Part shown: one piece after another, positions 17,887 through 26,849 of the stretch
Position numbering within the stretch: position 1 is the stretch's first letter
Layout: the number at the start of each line of letters is the position of its first letter
Origin: Planctomycetota bacterium
GTDB taxonomy: Bacteria > Planctomycetota > Uabimicrobiia > Uabimicrobiales > Uabimicrobiaceae
Assembly: GCA_029260735.1 (NCBI GenBank)
Contig: JAJDCR010000163.1
Location: forward strand, 1 to 52,488
Length of the DNA stretch: 52,488 bases
Direction of reading: 5' to 3'
Position numbers and translations under genes: made by a program
Notes under the pieces: model-generated
The model's input: the letters and a program-made list of their open reading frames with translations, nothing else
The model's database searches: none
What the model was told of the DNA's origin: nothing

Positions 17887-18534
17887 TTACAAAAGAGTTT
17901 TTTCGAGTTCTTCTTGGAAACCTTGAAAAAATTTTCCGACATGCCATCCGTCCATAAGAGCATGGTGAACTTCGACAGAAACAGGCAAAAGTATTTTCTC
18001 TTCATTGGTGACAGGAGAGAAATATTTGCCGAACATAATTTTAGGGATAGAGTCTTCTTGGCCAAATCGACGAGCGTGTGAAACGCTCGTAAAAGAAACC
18101 CAAGGTAAAATAGAGTAGTGAATGAGATCTTCACGATTTTCTTGAGGATCTAATATGGGGGAATCCTCATGCTTAGTAAGCATTTCTTGCCAGTTTTTTT
18201 GAAATCTTTTGAAGTCTTCCGAGAAAGAAAAATAACAAAAGCTAAAGGTTTCATCTTTGTTGAAAATGGTCGATCCACCATGTAAAAGAGGATAGATCAC
18301 CACTTTGTCTTGGCGAATACGATAGCGAAATTCTGGAATTCTGTTGGCTACTTGTAATGATAAATAAAGAAGAGCAACCGAGAAAGATACTTTGTTTTCT
18401 CGGCAGTGCCTTTTGAGAGAAGTTACCTCAACGTTAACACAAAGGTTAAAAAAAGGTTGCTCGTATTTCCGAAAAAAATGGAAATGTTTTTTTCGGTTCC
18501 AGTTTTCGATATCTAAGTATTCAGGAGTATTCAT
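17887..18534 (-). CDS. Chloramphenicol acetyltransferase-fold acyltransferase
   Basis: 215 aa, the normal CAT length. The active-site motif HHALMDGWHVGKF is at residues 190-202 (H191 catalytic by family analogy, D195 structural), with the N-terminal pattern RKKHFHFFRKYEQPFF and SFTSVSH upstream. CAT-like proteins move an acetyl group from acetyl-CoA to a hydroxyl. Chloramphenicol resistance is not shown: this sits in a chromosomal operon next to a kinase and a peptidase, with no transposon, so an endogenous acyl acceptor is as likely. It starts 6 bases from the preceding gene's stop. Confidence 0.82.
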   Translation of the reverse strand: MNTPEYLDIENWNRKKHFHFFRKYEQPFFNLCVNVEVTSLKRHCRENKVSFSVALLYLSLQVANRIPEFRYRIRQDKVVIYPLLHGGSTIFNKDETFSFCYFSFSEDFKRFQKNWQEMLTKHEDSPILDPQENREDLIHYSILPWVSFTSVSHARRFGQEDSIPKIMFGKYFSPVTNEEKILLPVSVEVHHALMDGWHVGKFFQGFQEELEKTLL

Positions 18535-18540
18535 AAAAAC

Positions 18541-20373
18541 CTAACGAATATATTTTTGAGCAAAACCTCGGATATGATGCCCTCGTAAAACATGAAACTT
18601 GCGAAGTTTGCGAATGGTCGAAGCCGAGAAATTGCTGAGTGGGATATAAACTAGATGCTTGCCTTCTTCGTTTGCCATTTTTTTCATATTAACAGTGGGT
18701 TTTTTAGTCGATACCATGGCTACATAGCGAGAGTGAGAGTAGCGTAGAGCCGCCATAACGAGAGTATCTTCTAAGGTACCTATATTTTGAAAACGAGGGT
18801 TAGTCCAAATATCAGGAATATTAATGGGAGGATAAATGAATAAAGCTCCTCCATAGTAAGCTCTGCCGATTCCAGGCCCAATAGTGTCTTCCTTGTAGTC
18901 TGTGGCATAGAAACAAAGAGTTGATTCATTATCATGCTCTGCTAGCCATGTACTGCGCCAAGGATATTTTTCGTAGTCACTATCAAAAATGAAAAGGACT
19001 GCTCCGACCTCGCCTTTTACCGCGGGGATTTCTTTAACATAAATCTCTGAAGTATGCCATTGTCGGAGAGTTTCGCGCATATCCAAGCCATCTTTCATGC
19101 TGGAAGTAAATTTTTCGACTCGGGCTTGGTCTTCTCCCAGAAGACCCATGGCTTTTTTTCGAACATGGGCGGTAAATTTTTCGATAATCTCGTCTTCAGG
19201 AGGCCAAGAGCAATCTGTTTGTCCATCGCCCCAGTGCTTTTTCCATTTTTCTTTTTTCTCTTTCCTCGGACGTTTTTCGAGTTTGATGCTTTTTAAGGAA
19301 AACTCTGGTATATCAAAACGGTTATGCATTTTGTTTAAGCCTAAGCCCTCCATCCATCCCTCATCTAAACCCATTCGTAAGGTGGGGTAGGAAGTAAAGG
19401 GATCTATGAAAGGGTAGAACTTTGCCATTTCAACAGTGCGAGCTCCAAAACCACTTCCTCCGATTCCCTGTGCTGCTACGACTAAATCGTACATGCTGGG
19501 AGTCAATCGATGCTCAATGAGGCATAAATTTCTGAGATAAGTGAGCATCGTTTGCATAGAGCCGGGAGTTAATTTTTCCAGTTCTTCGGGAAAATCTCTT
19601 CCGTACTCTCGGCGCGTTTCTAAGAGTAGTTCCTTTAGCCCATCGGTTTTGTCAAAGCTCTTCATGTCTAAGCTCTGTCGATTTTTTTCATAGAGATAGG
19701 TTAGGTAAGGAGTTTCGCCTGTTAAAAGATAGATTCCATCAGGATGTACAGAATAGATTTGAGCTTTTTCGGCAATTTTTCCTTGGTTTTTCTGGGGCTT
19801 TGTTTTGGCATAAAAGTGACGACGGATTCCTTCTAGGTGGGCCATTCCACAAACGAAAAGAACTTTTTCGAAACGTTCGTCTAGATCTCTCAGTTGCTTA
19901 GCCATCCATTGTTCTCTCTCGTCTTGGGTGTTACCCTGCGATGAGAAAGACAAAAAGGGAAGAACTCCTTGGTAGTATTTTTTTAAGCCTAACTTTTGAA
20001 TAGCATACTCATCGGGGAGGTCAGGGCTTTTTATGCTTTTGGTCGAAACTTCCAAGTCGATAAATTCAATGGGAAGACGTTCTTGTATTCCCAGGCGAAT
20101 AGCCTCCATAATCCCCTCGCCTGGCTCTACGGGAACATAGCAGTACTCTGGGCCTTCTTTGTAAACAACGGCTGTAATAAAAGGGAGGTACTCTACCGCC
20201 TGGGAAACACCTTCATAGAGCGACGAGGGTAATTCTACCGCTATACACTGATAGCTGTTTTCCAAAAAGAGGCGGCGAACTTCTTGCGCAAAAATAGAGC
20301 GTCCGTGGATAATGGGAACACATTGGATATGCTTTCCCATAGAAAGGATGTCTGTAGTGATTAATTCACTCAT
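18541..20373 (-). CDS. Large protein with TraB/EreA-like N-terminus, unknown function
   Basis: 610 aa. Residues about 15-190 resemble the erythromycin-esterase/ChaN/TraB (TIKI) hydrolase fold: an early HGRS motif, IAVELPSSL near 43, LPIEFIDLEV near 99, and VLFVCGMAHLEGI near 169. The rest matches nothing that I recognise. Residues about 370-390 form a very basic segment (KRPRKEKKEKWKKHW), and the C-terminal half has several aromatic-rich blocks. No signal peptide is visible, so it is probably cytosolic. It starts 4 bases after the kinase gene stop, with AGGAAGAG as ribosome site, so it is co-translated with the kinase. A function for it in the kinase operon is not known. Confidence 0.6.
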   Translation of the reverse strand: MSELITTDILSMGKHIQCVPIIHGRSIFAQEVRRLFLENSYQCIAVELPSSLYEGVSQAVEYLPFITAVVYKEGPEYCYVPVEPGEGIMEAIRLGIQERLPIEFIDLEVSTKSIKSPDLPDEYAIQKLGLKKYYQGVLPFLSFSSQGNTQDEREQWMAKQLRDLDERFEKVLFVCGMAHLEGIRRHFYAKTKPQKNQGKIAEKAQIYSVHPDGIYLLTGETPYLTYLYEKNRQSLDMKSFDKTDGLKELLLETRREYGRDFPEELEKLTPGSMQTMLTYLRNLCLIEHRLTPSMYDLVVAAQGIGGSGFGARTVEMAKFYPFIDPFTSYPTLRMGLDEGWMEGLGLNKMHNRFDIPEFSLKSIKLEKRPRKEKKEKWKKHWGDGQTDCSWPPEDEIIEKFTAHVRKKAMGLLGEDQARVEKFTSSMKDGLDMRETLRQWHTSEIYVKEIPAVKGEVGAVLFIFDSDYEKYPWRSTWLAEHDNESTLCFYATDYKEDTIGPGIGRAYYGGALFIYPPINIPDIWTNPRFQNIGTLEDTLVMAALRYSHSRYVAMVSTKKPTVNMKKMANEEGKHLVYIPLSNFSASTIRKLRKFHVLRGHHIRGFAQKYIR

Positions 20374-20377
20374 AAAA

Positions 20378-22480
20378 TTACTCTTCCTGACTCAAGGCAC
20401 AGCGAAACCCTAAGTCGTATCTTTTTGTATGAGGGAAAAGAGCATCTTGGTAAGAAGCTTCTGCGTAAGAAGCAGGGTAAGAGAAGCTTCCTCCTTTAAC
20501 CACATAGTTTTCGGGAAAATTTTCCGGTATGCTTTGAGTCCACTCCCAGATATTCCCAGCCATATTAAAGACTCCGCTAGCTGTTTTTCCTTTGGCATAC
20601 GAATCTACTGGTTGGTATCGTGTTGTGTTGATGTTCGCTTTGTTTTTAATGTAGTTTTTTCCCCAAGGAAATTCAGAATCCGGGGCTTCTTTTACGACAT
20701 AAACCCATTCTTCTTCTGTGCATAATCTTTTTCCTGCCCAAAGAGCATAAAGGCTGGCATCATACCAATTGACTTGAACCACCGGATAGTCCAGAGTGTT
20801 TTCTTTGGGGGCTTCCCCATGCCAATGTTGAGGAGCAGGGGACTTTGTTTCTTGGCAAAAGGCAAAGTATTGCTGATTGCTAACTTCAAATTTATCAATC
20901 CAAAAACCTTTAATTTCACTATTCCCCTCAATAAAAACCATATTATCAGTCGAGGGAGGAAGAGGATTTTCTACTTGAAGTTCCTTCTTGATTTTTTCAT
21001 AATTCTCTCTGGCTAATTCAGGAGGAGGAATTTTTTTTGGCTTAGGAGTGATAACAACAGGTTCTGGTGTTTTTTCCTTCCATTTTTCAACTAAATTGAG
21101 AATGGAGTCTTGGAAGTAAAATGAACCCGCACCAAGAACAATAAGAAAAAGTACCATTTTGAAAAGCATTCTGAAAGGCCGTTTCTTTTGCACTTTTTGT
21201 TCTAGGTTTTTTACATGATCTTGAATGGGAGCAGAAGAAACTGATGAAATAGATGACATCTTGGAGCTATTATGAGGCTCCGTTTGGGGAAGAGCTGGTA
21301 CACTGGTTTGGGTTACCGAAGGAGTAGAGTCCTCTAATGAAATAGCAATCGTTTCTGCATTGCTGATAGCTTGAGGATCTTCTTGTTCATGGACTTTTCT
21401 TTTGGAAGAGGAAATATTCGGAGACATGGTTCGCTCGCCAGAAGAAATTGTCAAAGGAGCTTCTCCTCGCAGCAACCTCTTTAAGTCAACAATCAATTCT
21501 TGAGTTGTCTGATAACGATCTTCCCGAGACTTTGCCATCATGGTTGAGATTACTTGGCAAGTATCTTTTTGTAAGCCTGACTGACGCATGCTTTCTGCAG
21601 GAATTTGAGAATTAATGTGTTGATTGATTATATTTATCGCCGTAGTGCCCTTGTAAGGAACTTCCCCGATTAGAATATGATAGAATGTGATCCCTAAAGA
21701 GTATATATCTGCACGGATATCAATTTCATCTCCTGCTGATTGCTCTGGAGACATGTAATGAGGAGTTCCTACAACAATCCCTTGGCTTGTTAGCATAACA
21801 TCTTGTTCAATATTCTTGGCCAATCCGAGGTCACAGAGTTTAGGAATAGTGTCGTTGAGAAGCATGATGTTTTCAGGTTTGATATCTCTATGAATAAGAC
21901 TTTTTTCTTCGGCGTATTTGAGAGCGTCTGCGATGGCAAGAATAACCCTAATTCCTTCTGGTTCGTCTAGCCGACCGCGTTTTTTTACGAGCTGTTTTAA
22001 CGATAGTCCAGAGATGTACTCCATGGCAAAGTAGTAAAGTCCATTGGATTCTCCAAAATCTATCCCTCGAACAATATGGTCATGAGATAGTTCACAGGAA
22101 ATTTTAGCTTCTCGCATAAAGCGGCGAATGTATTCGCTATTTTTGGTGAACTGAGGAAACATGATTTTAAGAGCAACTTCACGTCCGACACTGTCTTGCA
22201 TCGCTTTGTAGACTGCTCCTAAGCCCCCTTGTCCCAACTTGGAAAGGATGGTATAGCCGCGAACTAAATGAACATCTTCTTTATCAAGAAGTTGATAAAT
22301 AGCATTTGCTTGTTTTTGTGATAGAATCCCTTTGTCCAACATGATACTGCTAAGAGGTTTAGGGATGTTGACCTCTCGATAGTTTTCGAGCATCAACCAA
22401 CATTCTTCTATTTCTTCTTCCGTTGCCATTTTATTTTTTAAGACAAGCTCTTTAAATTTTATATCGTCAGGTGTCGACAT
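20378..22480 (-). CDS. Membrane Ser/Thr protein kinase fused to a formylglycine-generating-enzyme-like domain
   Basis: 700 aa. An N-terminal helical region (1-70) is followed by a Hanks-type kinase domain (about 76-338): glycine loop GQGGLG (83-88), K105, HRD (197-199), DLG (217-219, in place of DFG) and GTPHYMSPEQ (239-247). A disordered Ser/Pro linker, one transmembrane segment (437-456) and an extracytoplasmic FGE/SUMF1 domain (about 512-698; GKRLCTEEEW, GNIWEW, GGSF, FRCA) follow. This is a typical planctomycete layout: an external ligand-binding domain signals to a cytoplasmic kinase. It lies in an operon with two lipoproteins upstream and three genes downstream. Confidence 0.92.
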   Translation of the reverse strand: MSTPDDIKFKELVLKNKMATEEEIEECWLMLENYREVNIPKPLSSIMLDKGILSQKQANAIYQLLDKEDVHLVRGYTILSKLGQGGLGAVYKAMQDSVGREVALKIMFPQFTKNSEYIRRFMREAKISCELSHDHIVRGIDFGESNGLYYFAMEYISGLSLKQLVKKRGRLDEPEGIRVILAIADALKYAEEKSLIHRDIKPENIMLLNDTIPKLCDLGLAKNIEQDVMLTSQGIVVGTPHYMSPEQSAGDEIDIRADIYSLGITFYHILIGEVPYKGTTAINIINQHINSQIPAESMRQSGLQKDTCQVISTMMAKSREDRYQTTQELIVDLKRLLRGEAPLTISSGERTMSPNISSSKRKVHEQEDPQAISNAETIAISLEDSTPSVTQTSVPALPQTEPHNSSKMSSISSVSSAPIQDHVKNLEQKVQKKRPFRMLFKMVLFLIVLGAGSFYFQDSILNLVEKWKEKTPEPVVITPKPKKIPPPELARENYEKIKKELQVENPLPPSTDNMVFIEGNSEIKGFWIDKFEVSNQQYFAFCQETKSPAPQHWHGEAPKENTLDYPVVQVNWYDASLYALWAGKRLCTEEEWVYVVKEAPDSEFPWGKNYIKNKANINTTRYQPVDSYAKGKTASGVFNMAGNIWEWTQSIPENFPENYVVKGGSFSYPASYAEASYQDALFPHTKRYDLGFRCALSQEE

Positions 22481-22528
22481 TTACTTACTCTCCACGTATT
22501 GTTTTTCCTACCTATTTTTTTATAAAGC

Positions 22529-22924
22529 CTAAAACCAAGAATCTGAATCTTCTACTTCCATGCCATCAAGAACCATCGTACGTGTTCCTACAGGAGCGGG
22601 AATATAAAATGGACGTAAAAGAATAGATTGAGCTCCTCGGGCCAAAAGATCAACCCAATGGAACTTACTTGTGATAGTTACAGCAACTTTGTGAGTATCT
22701 ACAGATGTTGTTGGACTACTTAGAGTTTCCTCTACTGAGGCTTCGTAAAGGGGACCCAAATCCCAAAGATAAACGGCATGATTCGTTAAGTTAAATTTTT
22801 CACCTAAGTAATTGTTGACATTAGACAACTCTACTTCCCCTACGTTGGAGCTGTTTTGTTTGAACTCCATGATTTGACAGCCGACGCACGTGAAACAAAA
22901 AAGAAATATAAGTATTTTTTGCAT
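22529..22924 (-). CDS. Small lipoprotein, Bor-like fold suspected
   Basis: 131 aa with signal peptide and lipobox CVGC (C16). No named domain. The segment KFHWVDLLARGAQSILLRPFYIPAPVGTRTMVLDG (residues about 87-121) follows the same plan as the Bor-like region in the upstream lipoprotein: an H/W-V-D-x-L stretch, then a hydrophobic turn, P-x-P, then a strand. This suggests the two are distant relatives. Function unknown; outer-membrane or periplasmic anchoring is likely. Ribosome site AGGGTAAG. It sits 25 bases after its neighbour's stop and 48 bases before the kinase start. Confidence 0.7.
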   Translation of the reverse strand: MQKILIFLFCFTCVGCQIMEFKQNSSNVGEVELSNVNNYLGEKFNLTNHAVYLWDLGPLYEASVEETLSSPTTSVDTHKVAVTITSKFHWVDLLARGAQSILLRPFYIPAPVGTRTMVLDGMEVEDSDSWF

Positions 22925-22949
22925 TTTTCTTACCCTAACCGAAAGAGAA

Positions 22950-23300
22950 CTACTTAACTGTTACGCCATAGATTTTTACATTGCGGGGAACGTAAACGCC
23001 AAAACTTATATATAAGTATAAGCTATTCATGAAGGTCTGCTCTTCTCGAATACGCAAATTGGTAAGTCCGTTGGGGGCTCCGTTGTTCATAGCAATATCT
23101 GTTATGTTGATGACATTGACTTCAGGAGAAAACCCAAAAGCGTAAAAATCAGCATCCATTTCATAAAAAAAATCTTCTATCGGCTCTTGGGAAGGTTTCA
23201 TCGTAATAAGAGGATAAGGGTCTGCGACGTATTTTATTTCCTGACACCCTAACGAGAAAATAAAAAAGAAGAAAAAAATAAGTGTAATTGGTCTTTTCAT
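22950..23300 (-). CDS. Bor-family-like lipoprotein
   Basis: 116 aa with signal peptide and lipobox SLGC (C19). The C-terminus REEQTFMNSLYLYISFGVYVPRNVKIYGV fits the pattern of phage lambda Bor and Iss proteins (QTF-x-N-G-L, T-x-G-I-Y-x-P, V-x-V). Bor-like proteins are small outer-membrane lipoproteins often acquired from phages. The terminal cysteine usual in the family is absent. It is the first gene of the six-gene minus-strand operon; the Shine-Dalgarno is weak. A role in kinase signalling is possible but unproven. Confidence 0.65.
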   Translation of the reverse strand: MKRPITLIFFFFFIFSLGCQEIKYVADPYPLITMKPSQEPIEDFFYEMDADFYAFGFSPEVNVINITDIAMNNGAPNGLTNLRIREEQTFMNSLYLYISFGVYVPRNVKIYGVTVK

Positions 23301-23716
23301 AAGAGAATTTAGCCTTAAATCAACTCTAGGAGCAGAGAAAAGCGCCTAAAGAATTTTTCGAAGAGATTATTGCAATTTTTCAAGCTATTAAAATAACATT
23401 TTTGAAAAAAAAGTCAAGAAACTGCGATTTTCTGACTCCAGATTATCTTGTTATTTTTGCGACCAATTTATTTTCGGTAATTTTCTGCTTTCGAAGTGGG
23501 TTTAAGGATATATCAAATAAGCAAGTTTTTGCCGATGAAAAAATCAGCTAATCTAGACACTTCCCCTCTCTCCCTTTTATTTATTGACTTTTTTCATAAA
23601 ATGAAAATCTTTTTTTATCCTGGCACAGCCCTTGCTTTTCTTTTTAGTAGACAACGAAAAATTTTTAGACAGTTTGGTCTAAGAGGAACAGTCTTTAACT
23701 TTAGAAGGAGAGAGCT
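23301..23716. other. Divergent regulatory gap holding a sigma-54 promoter
   Basis: A 416-base non-coding region lies between the minus-strand lipoprotein operon and the plus-strand menaquinone operon. It contains a -24/-12 promoter (23621-23636), a dyad TTTCAT/ATGAAA (about 23592-23606) just before it, and otherwise AT-rich sequence without genes. Upstream activator sites for an enhancer-binding protein are expected here but none is provable by eye. Confidence 0.6.
23621..23636 (+). promoter_or_regulatory. Sigma-54 (-24/-12) promoter before mqnE
   Basis: TGGCACAGCCCTTGCT matches the sigma-54 consensus TGGCACG-N4-TTGCW in all but the seventh base. The GG (23622-23623) and GC (23634-23635) have exactly 10 bases between them. 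Transcription would start near 23647, giving a leader of about 70 bases before the mqnE ATG at 23717. A DctD-type activator with a GAFTGA motif is encoded at 28269-29660, 5 kb away, and would be able to act on it. Confidence 0.75.
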
Positions 23717-24862
23717 ATGGGACAAACTGCGAAGATAAAAATCCAAAAAAGAAATCCCGAGCGTTTTCGGTCGAATCCCGGAAAGAAGAGCTTAGTCGAA
23801 ATACGACAAAAAGTTCTCCAAGGAGAGAGGCTGAGTCGGGAAGATGGTATAACTCTGTATAATTGCTCAGATCTTGTTGGAATTGGACACTTAGCCAATT
23901 TAGTTCGAGAACGTTTACACGGAGACAAGACTTACTTTAATCAGAATTTTCATATGAATGCAACCAATGTTTGCGAAGCAAATTGTTTATTTTGCTCTTT
24001 TGCTCGAATTCAGCCAGGAGATGAGCAAGCTTTCACTTTTAGTTTGGAGCAATCAAAAAAGTTTATTGAAGCACGTTACCACCCCGAAGTTACCGAAATT
24101 CACATCGTCAATGGTTTGCACCAAGGCTTGGCGTTTGACTACTACACTTCTCTTTTAGAGATGATTCGAGAGAACTTTCCTAATTTGCATATCAAAGCTT
24201 TTACTGCTGTTGAGATCCAGTATTTTTCAGAGAAATATAATATGTCCATTGAGGAAGTTCTCACACGTCTGATGAAAGCTGGTCTTATGTCTATGCCCGG
24301 AGGAGGAGCGGAGATTCTAGGAAATAGAGTTCGTAAAAAGATATGTGCCGATAAAGTTTCGGGAGAAGACTGGCTAAAAATTCATGATATTGCTCATAAG
24401 CTAGGCTTAAAAACTAACGCTACGATGCTTTATGGACATGTCGAAAATTACGAAGAAAGAGTGGATCATCTTTTAGCCTTAAGAGAGCAGCAAGACAAAA
24501 GTAAAGGGTTTCAGGTTTTTATCCCCTTAGCCTTTCACCCAGAAGGAAACCGCATGAAAAACCTTCCTGGGCCAAGCGCTTTTGATAGTCTAAGAACCTA
24601 CGCCATTTCTCGACTTCTCTTGGATAATTTTCCTCATATCAAGGCTTATTGGGCGATGCTTGGAGTTCATCTTGCTCAACTCGCTTTGAGTTTTGGAGCT
24701 AACGACGTTGATGGAACAGTCGTTTCGGAAAAGATTTACCGCATGGCAGGAAATAAAGGTCCTGAGATGTTAACAAAGGAGCAACTCATCCAATTGATTG
24801 AAGAAACTGGCCGCAAAGCGATAGAGCGCGATACCGTCTACAACACGATTGGAGAGGAATAG
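23717..24862 (+). CDS. mqnE: Aminofutalosine synthase (radical SAM)
   Basis: 381 aa. The radical-SAM cluster is C86-x3-C90-x2-C93 (CEANCLFCSF). Other MqnE-type blocks are HIVNGLHQG, HIKAFTAVEI, MPGGGAEIL and GANDVDGTVV. The enzyme joins the dehydrated chorismate product (3-[(1-carboxyvinyl)oxy]benzoate) to the adenosyl part of SAM to give aminofutalosine. It is the first gene after the sigma-54 promoter, with a strong AGGAGAG site. The next gene, which makes its substrate and uses a later intermediate, starts 5 bases after its stop. Length is normal for MqnE. Confidence 0.93.
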   Translation: MGQTAKIKIQKRNPERFRSNPGKKSLVEIRQKVLQGERLSREDGITLYNCSDLVGIGHLANLVRERLHGDKTYFNQNFHMNATNVCEANCLFCSFARIQPGDEQAFTFSLEQSKKFIEARYHPEVTEIHIVNGLHQGLAFDYYTSLLEMIRENFPNLHIKAFTAVEIQYFSEKYNMSIEEVLTRLMKAGLMSMPGGGAEILGNRVRKKICADKVSGEDWLKIHDIAHKLGLKTNATMLYGHVENYEERVDHLLALREQQDKSKGFQVFIPLAFHPEGNRMKNLPGPSAFDSLRTYAISRLLLDNFPHIKAYWAMLGVHLAQLALSFGANDVDGTVVSEKIYRMAGNKGPEMLTKEQLIQLIEETGRKAIERDTVYNTIGEE

Positions 24863-24867
24863 ATATC

Positions 24868-26781
24868 ATGAAAACAAAAATAGCAATATCTGGTTTTCTA
24901 AACAGCCTACCTTTGCGCTATGGCTTAGAAAAAGAGCCTGAAGTTGAATTAATAACGGTTTCTCCTAGCGAAGCAGCGACGGGTCTATCAGAAGGGATTT
25001 ACGATATTGGTTTTATTCCATTGGCTGCCTATGCCGAAGATGGTCGTCTTGAAGCTCTGGAAGGGCCCTGTGTTTCTAGTCGAGGGAGTGTTGCTTCTGT
25101 CGTGCTAGTTTCCCATTTTCCTCCTCAGTTTTGGCAAAAGTTACTACTCGATTCAGCAAGTCGAAGTTCCGCTCTTTTAGCCGATATGTACTTTCACTAT
25201 AGCCCATATACTAAGCCTCAAAAGAAAAGAGTTGCCACTTGTAAAATTCAAGAAGAGTTGAATAAAACACCCCATGGAGCCGCTCTTTTAATTGGAGATA
25301 TTGCTCTACAAGAGAAGCACAGTTATCCTTATGTTATTGATCTAGGAGAGTTTTATGAAGACAAATTTGAGCGCCCTTTTGTTTATGCTCTTTGGGCTGC
25401 TTTACCAGGAGAGTTTACTTCTAAACTTCAAGAAATCCTTCGGCGATGTTTTCGTCGAGGCTTAGCCGCCAGAGAAGAGATTGCTAAAAAATGGGCTTTA
25501 GAAAATGATTACTCTGATTTGTCCACTTGTTTGGATTATCTTCAACATAATATCCACTATACTTTCGATGAAGAGGTGCGAGAAAGCGCTAATCAGTACT
25601 TAGCTCTACTTCATGTTCTAGGGAAAGCCCCGGCGACGGAAGTTTCTTTTTGCCCACTTTCTCCTAAAAAAGAAATACTTTCTCTTGGCAAGCCTAGCCG
25701 TACTATAGACTCTATTCTCAGTGATGGAGCACAAGGAGTAAGACTTTCTGCAAAAGATGGCATCCGTCTTTTTAAAGAAGCCCCTTTAGCAGAACTGGGG
25801 CGGGCCGCTCATGCCCGTAGACTGTCTCTCTCTGACCCAAAGATAGTTACTTATATTATTGAACGAAATATTAACTACACTAACGTTTGTAATATTTATT
25901 GTCGCTTTTGTGCATTCTACCGTCGTCCTGGGCATAAAGAAGGCTACACATTGAGTAAATCTGAGATTGCCGAAAAAACCCAAGTTCTCGCGGCAGCAGG
26001 AGGAACCCAAGTCCTTCTCCAAGGAGGGTTAAACCCTGACTTAGATATAAATTGGTACGAAGACCTTTTTCTGTGGTTTGAGCAGACTTTTCCTCAAATC
26101 CGTCTACATGCTCTTTCTCCTGATGAAATCTGGCACCTGACAAGCATGCACAATTTATCGACAACTGAGGTTTTGGAAAGATTGCGCTTTGCTGGCTTAC
26201 AAAGTATACCGGGAGCAGGAGCAGAGATTCTCGTAGATGCTGTTCGCTGGAGAATAGCTCGGCTAAAAACGAAAAGCGAAGAATGGCTAGATATTATGAG
26301 GCAAGCTCATTGGCTAGGAATTCGTAGTTCTGTAACCATGATGTTTGGCGTAAAAGAATTTTTCTCTGATAGAATTCAACATCTCATCAAGGTACGTAAT
26401 CTGCAAGATGAAACGGGTGGATTCACCGCTTTTATTTGTTGGCCTTATCAACAAGGTAATTTGAAACTAGAAAAGGGAGATACGAGCAAAGAAGCTTATC
26501 TTCGAACTCAAGCTGTTTCTCGCTTAATGTTAGATAATATCTCGCATATTCAGTCATCCTGGGTAACAATGGGCCCAGAGGTGGGAGAGGAAGCACTCTA
26601 TTTTGGAGCCAATGATTTTGGATCTGTTATGTTTGAAGAAAATGTTGTTAGTGCTGCCGGCACAACTTTTCAAATTCAAGTAGAGGAAATTGAAAATCGA
26701 ATTAGACGAGCAGGCTTTATTCCGGCCAGGCGAGGTCCACTCTACCAGCCGATTTTAGAAAAAACAGTTGCGTTTGGCTAA
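24868..26781 (+). CDS. mqnA-mqnC: Fused chorismate dehydratase (MqnA) and cyclic dehypoxanthinyl futalosine synthase (MqnC)
   Basis: 637 aa, about the sum of MqnA (near 270) and MqnC (near 370). Residues 1-255 are MqnA-like (SGFLNSLPLRYGL, ALLIGDIAL, WAALPGEF), with a linker at about 256-275. MqnC follows with a radical-SAM cluster C341-x3-C345-x2-C348 and the blocks LLQGGLNPDL, IPGAGAEILVD, FICWPYQQGN and GANDFGS. MqnA dehydrates chorismate; MqnC cyclises dehypoxanthine futalosine. These steps are not consecutive, since MqnE and MqnB act in between, so the fusion does not simply channel one intermediate. No frameshift or internal start with a ribosome site is visible at the junction. Confidence 0.92.
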   Translation: MKTKIAISGFLNSLPLRYGLEKEPEVELITVSPSEAATGLSEGIYDIGFIPLAAYAEDGRLEALEGPCVSSRGSVASVVLVSHFPPQFWQKLLLDSASRSSALLADMYFHYSPYTKPQKKRVATCKIQEELNKTPHGAALLIGDIALQEKHSYPYVIDLGEFYEDKFERPFVYALWAALPGEFTSKLQEILRRCFRRGLAAREEIAKKWALENDYSDLSTCLDYLQHNIHYTFDEEVRESANQYLALLHVLGKAPATEVSFCPLSPKKEILSLGKPSRTIDSILSDGAQGVRLSAKDGIRLFKEAPLAELGRAAHARRLSLSDPKIVTYIIERNINYTNVCNIYCRFCAFYRRPGHKEGYTLSKSEIAEKTQVLAAAGGTQVLLQGGLNPDLDINWYEDLFLWFEQTFPQIRLHALSPDEIWHLTSMHNLSTTEVLERLRFAGLQSIPGAGAEILVDAVRWRIARLKTKSEEWLDIMRQAHWLGIRSSVTMMFGVKEFFSDRIQHLIKVRNLQDETGGFTAFICWPYQQGNLKLEKGDTSKEAYLRTQAVSRLMLDNISHIQSSWVTMGPEVGEEALYFGANDFGSVMFEENVVSAAGTTFQIQVEEIENRIRRAGFIPARRGPLYQPILEKTVAFG

Positions 26782-26849
26782 GAGAAATATGGGCTTAAAA
26801 CAGTTCTATTTGAGTTCTATTTGAATTTTATTGGAATAGAGGAGAAAAA

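Noticed and set aside
17887..18534. Chloramphenicol resistance gene
   Set aside because: The CAT fold and active site are real, but operon context is chromosomal and no mobile or resistance context is present, so resistance is not claimed.
20378..22480. Active formylglycine-generating enzyme
   Set aside because: The domain is present but I cannot find the paired catalytic cysteines of true FGE near the GNIWEW segment; a ligand-binding role is more likely.
26129..26145. TGGCAC-N5-AAGCA as a second sigma-54 site
   Set aside because: The -12 half lacks TTGC and it lies within the mqnC part of a gene.
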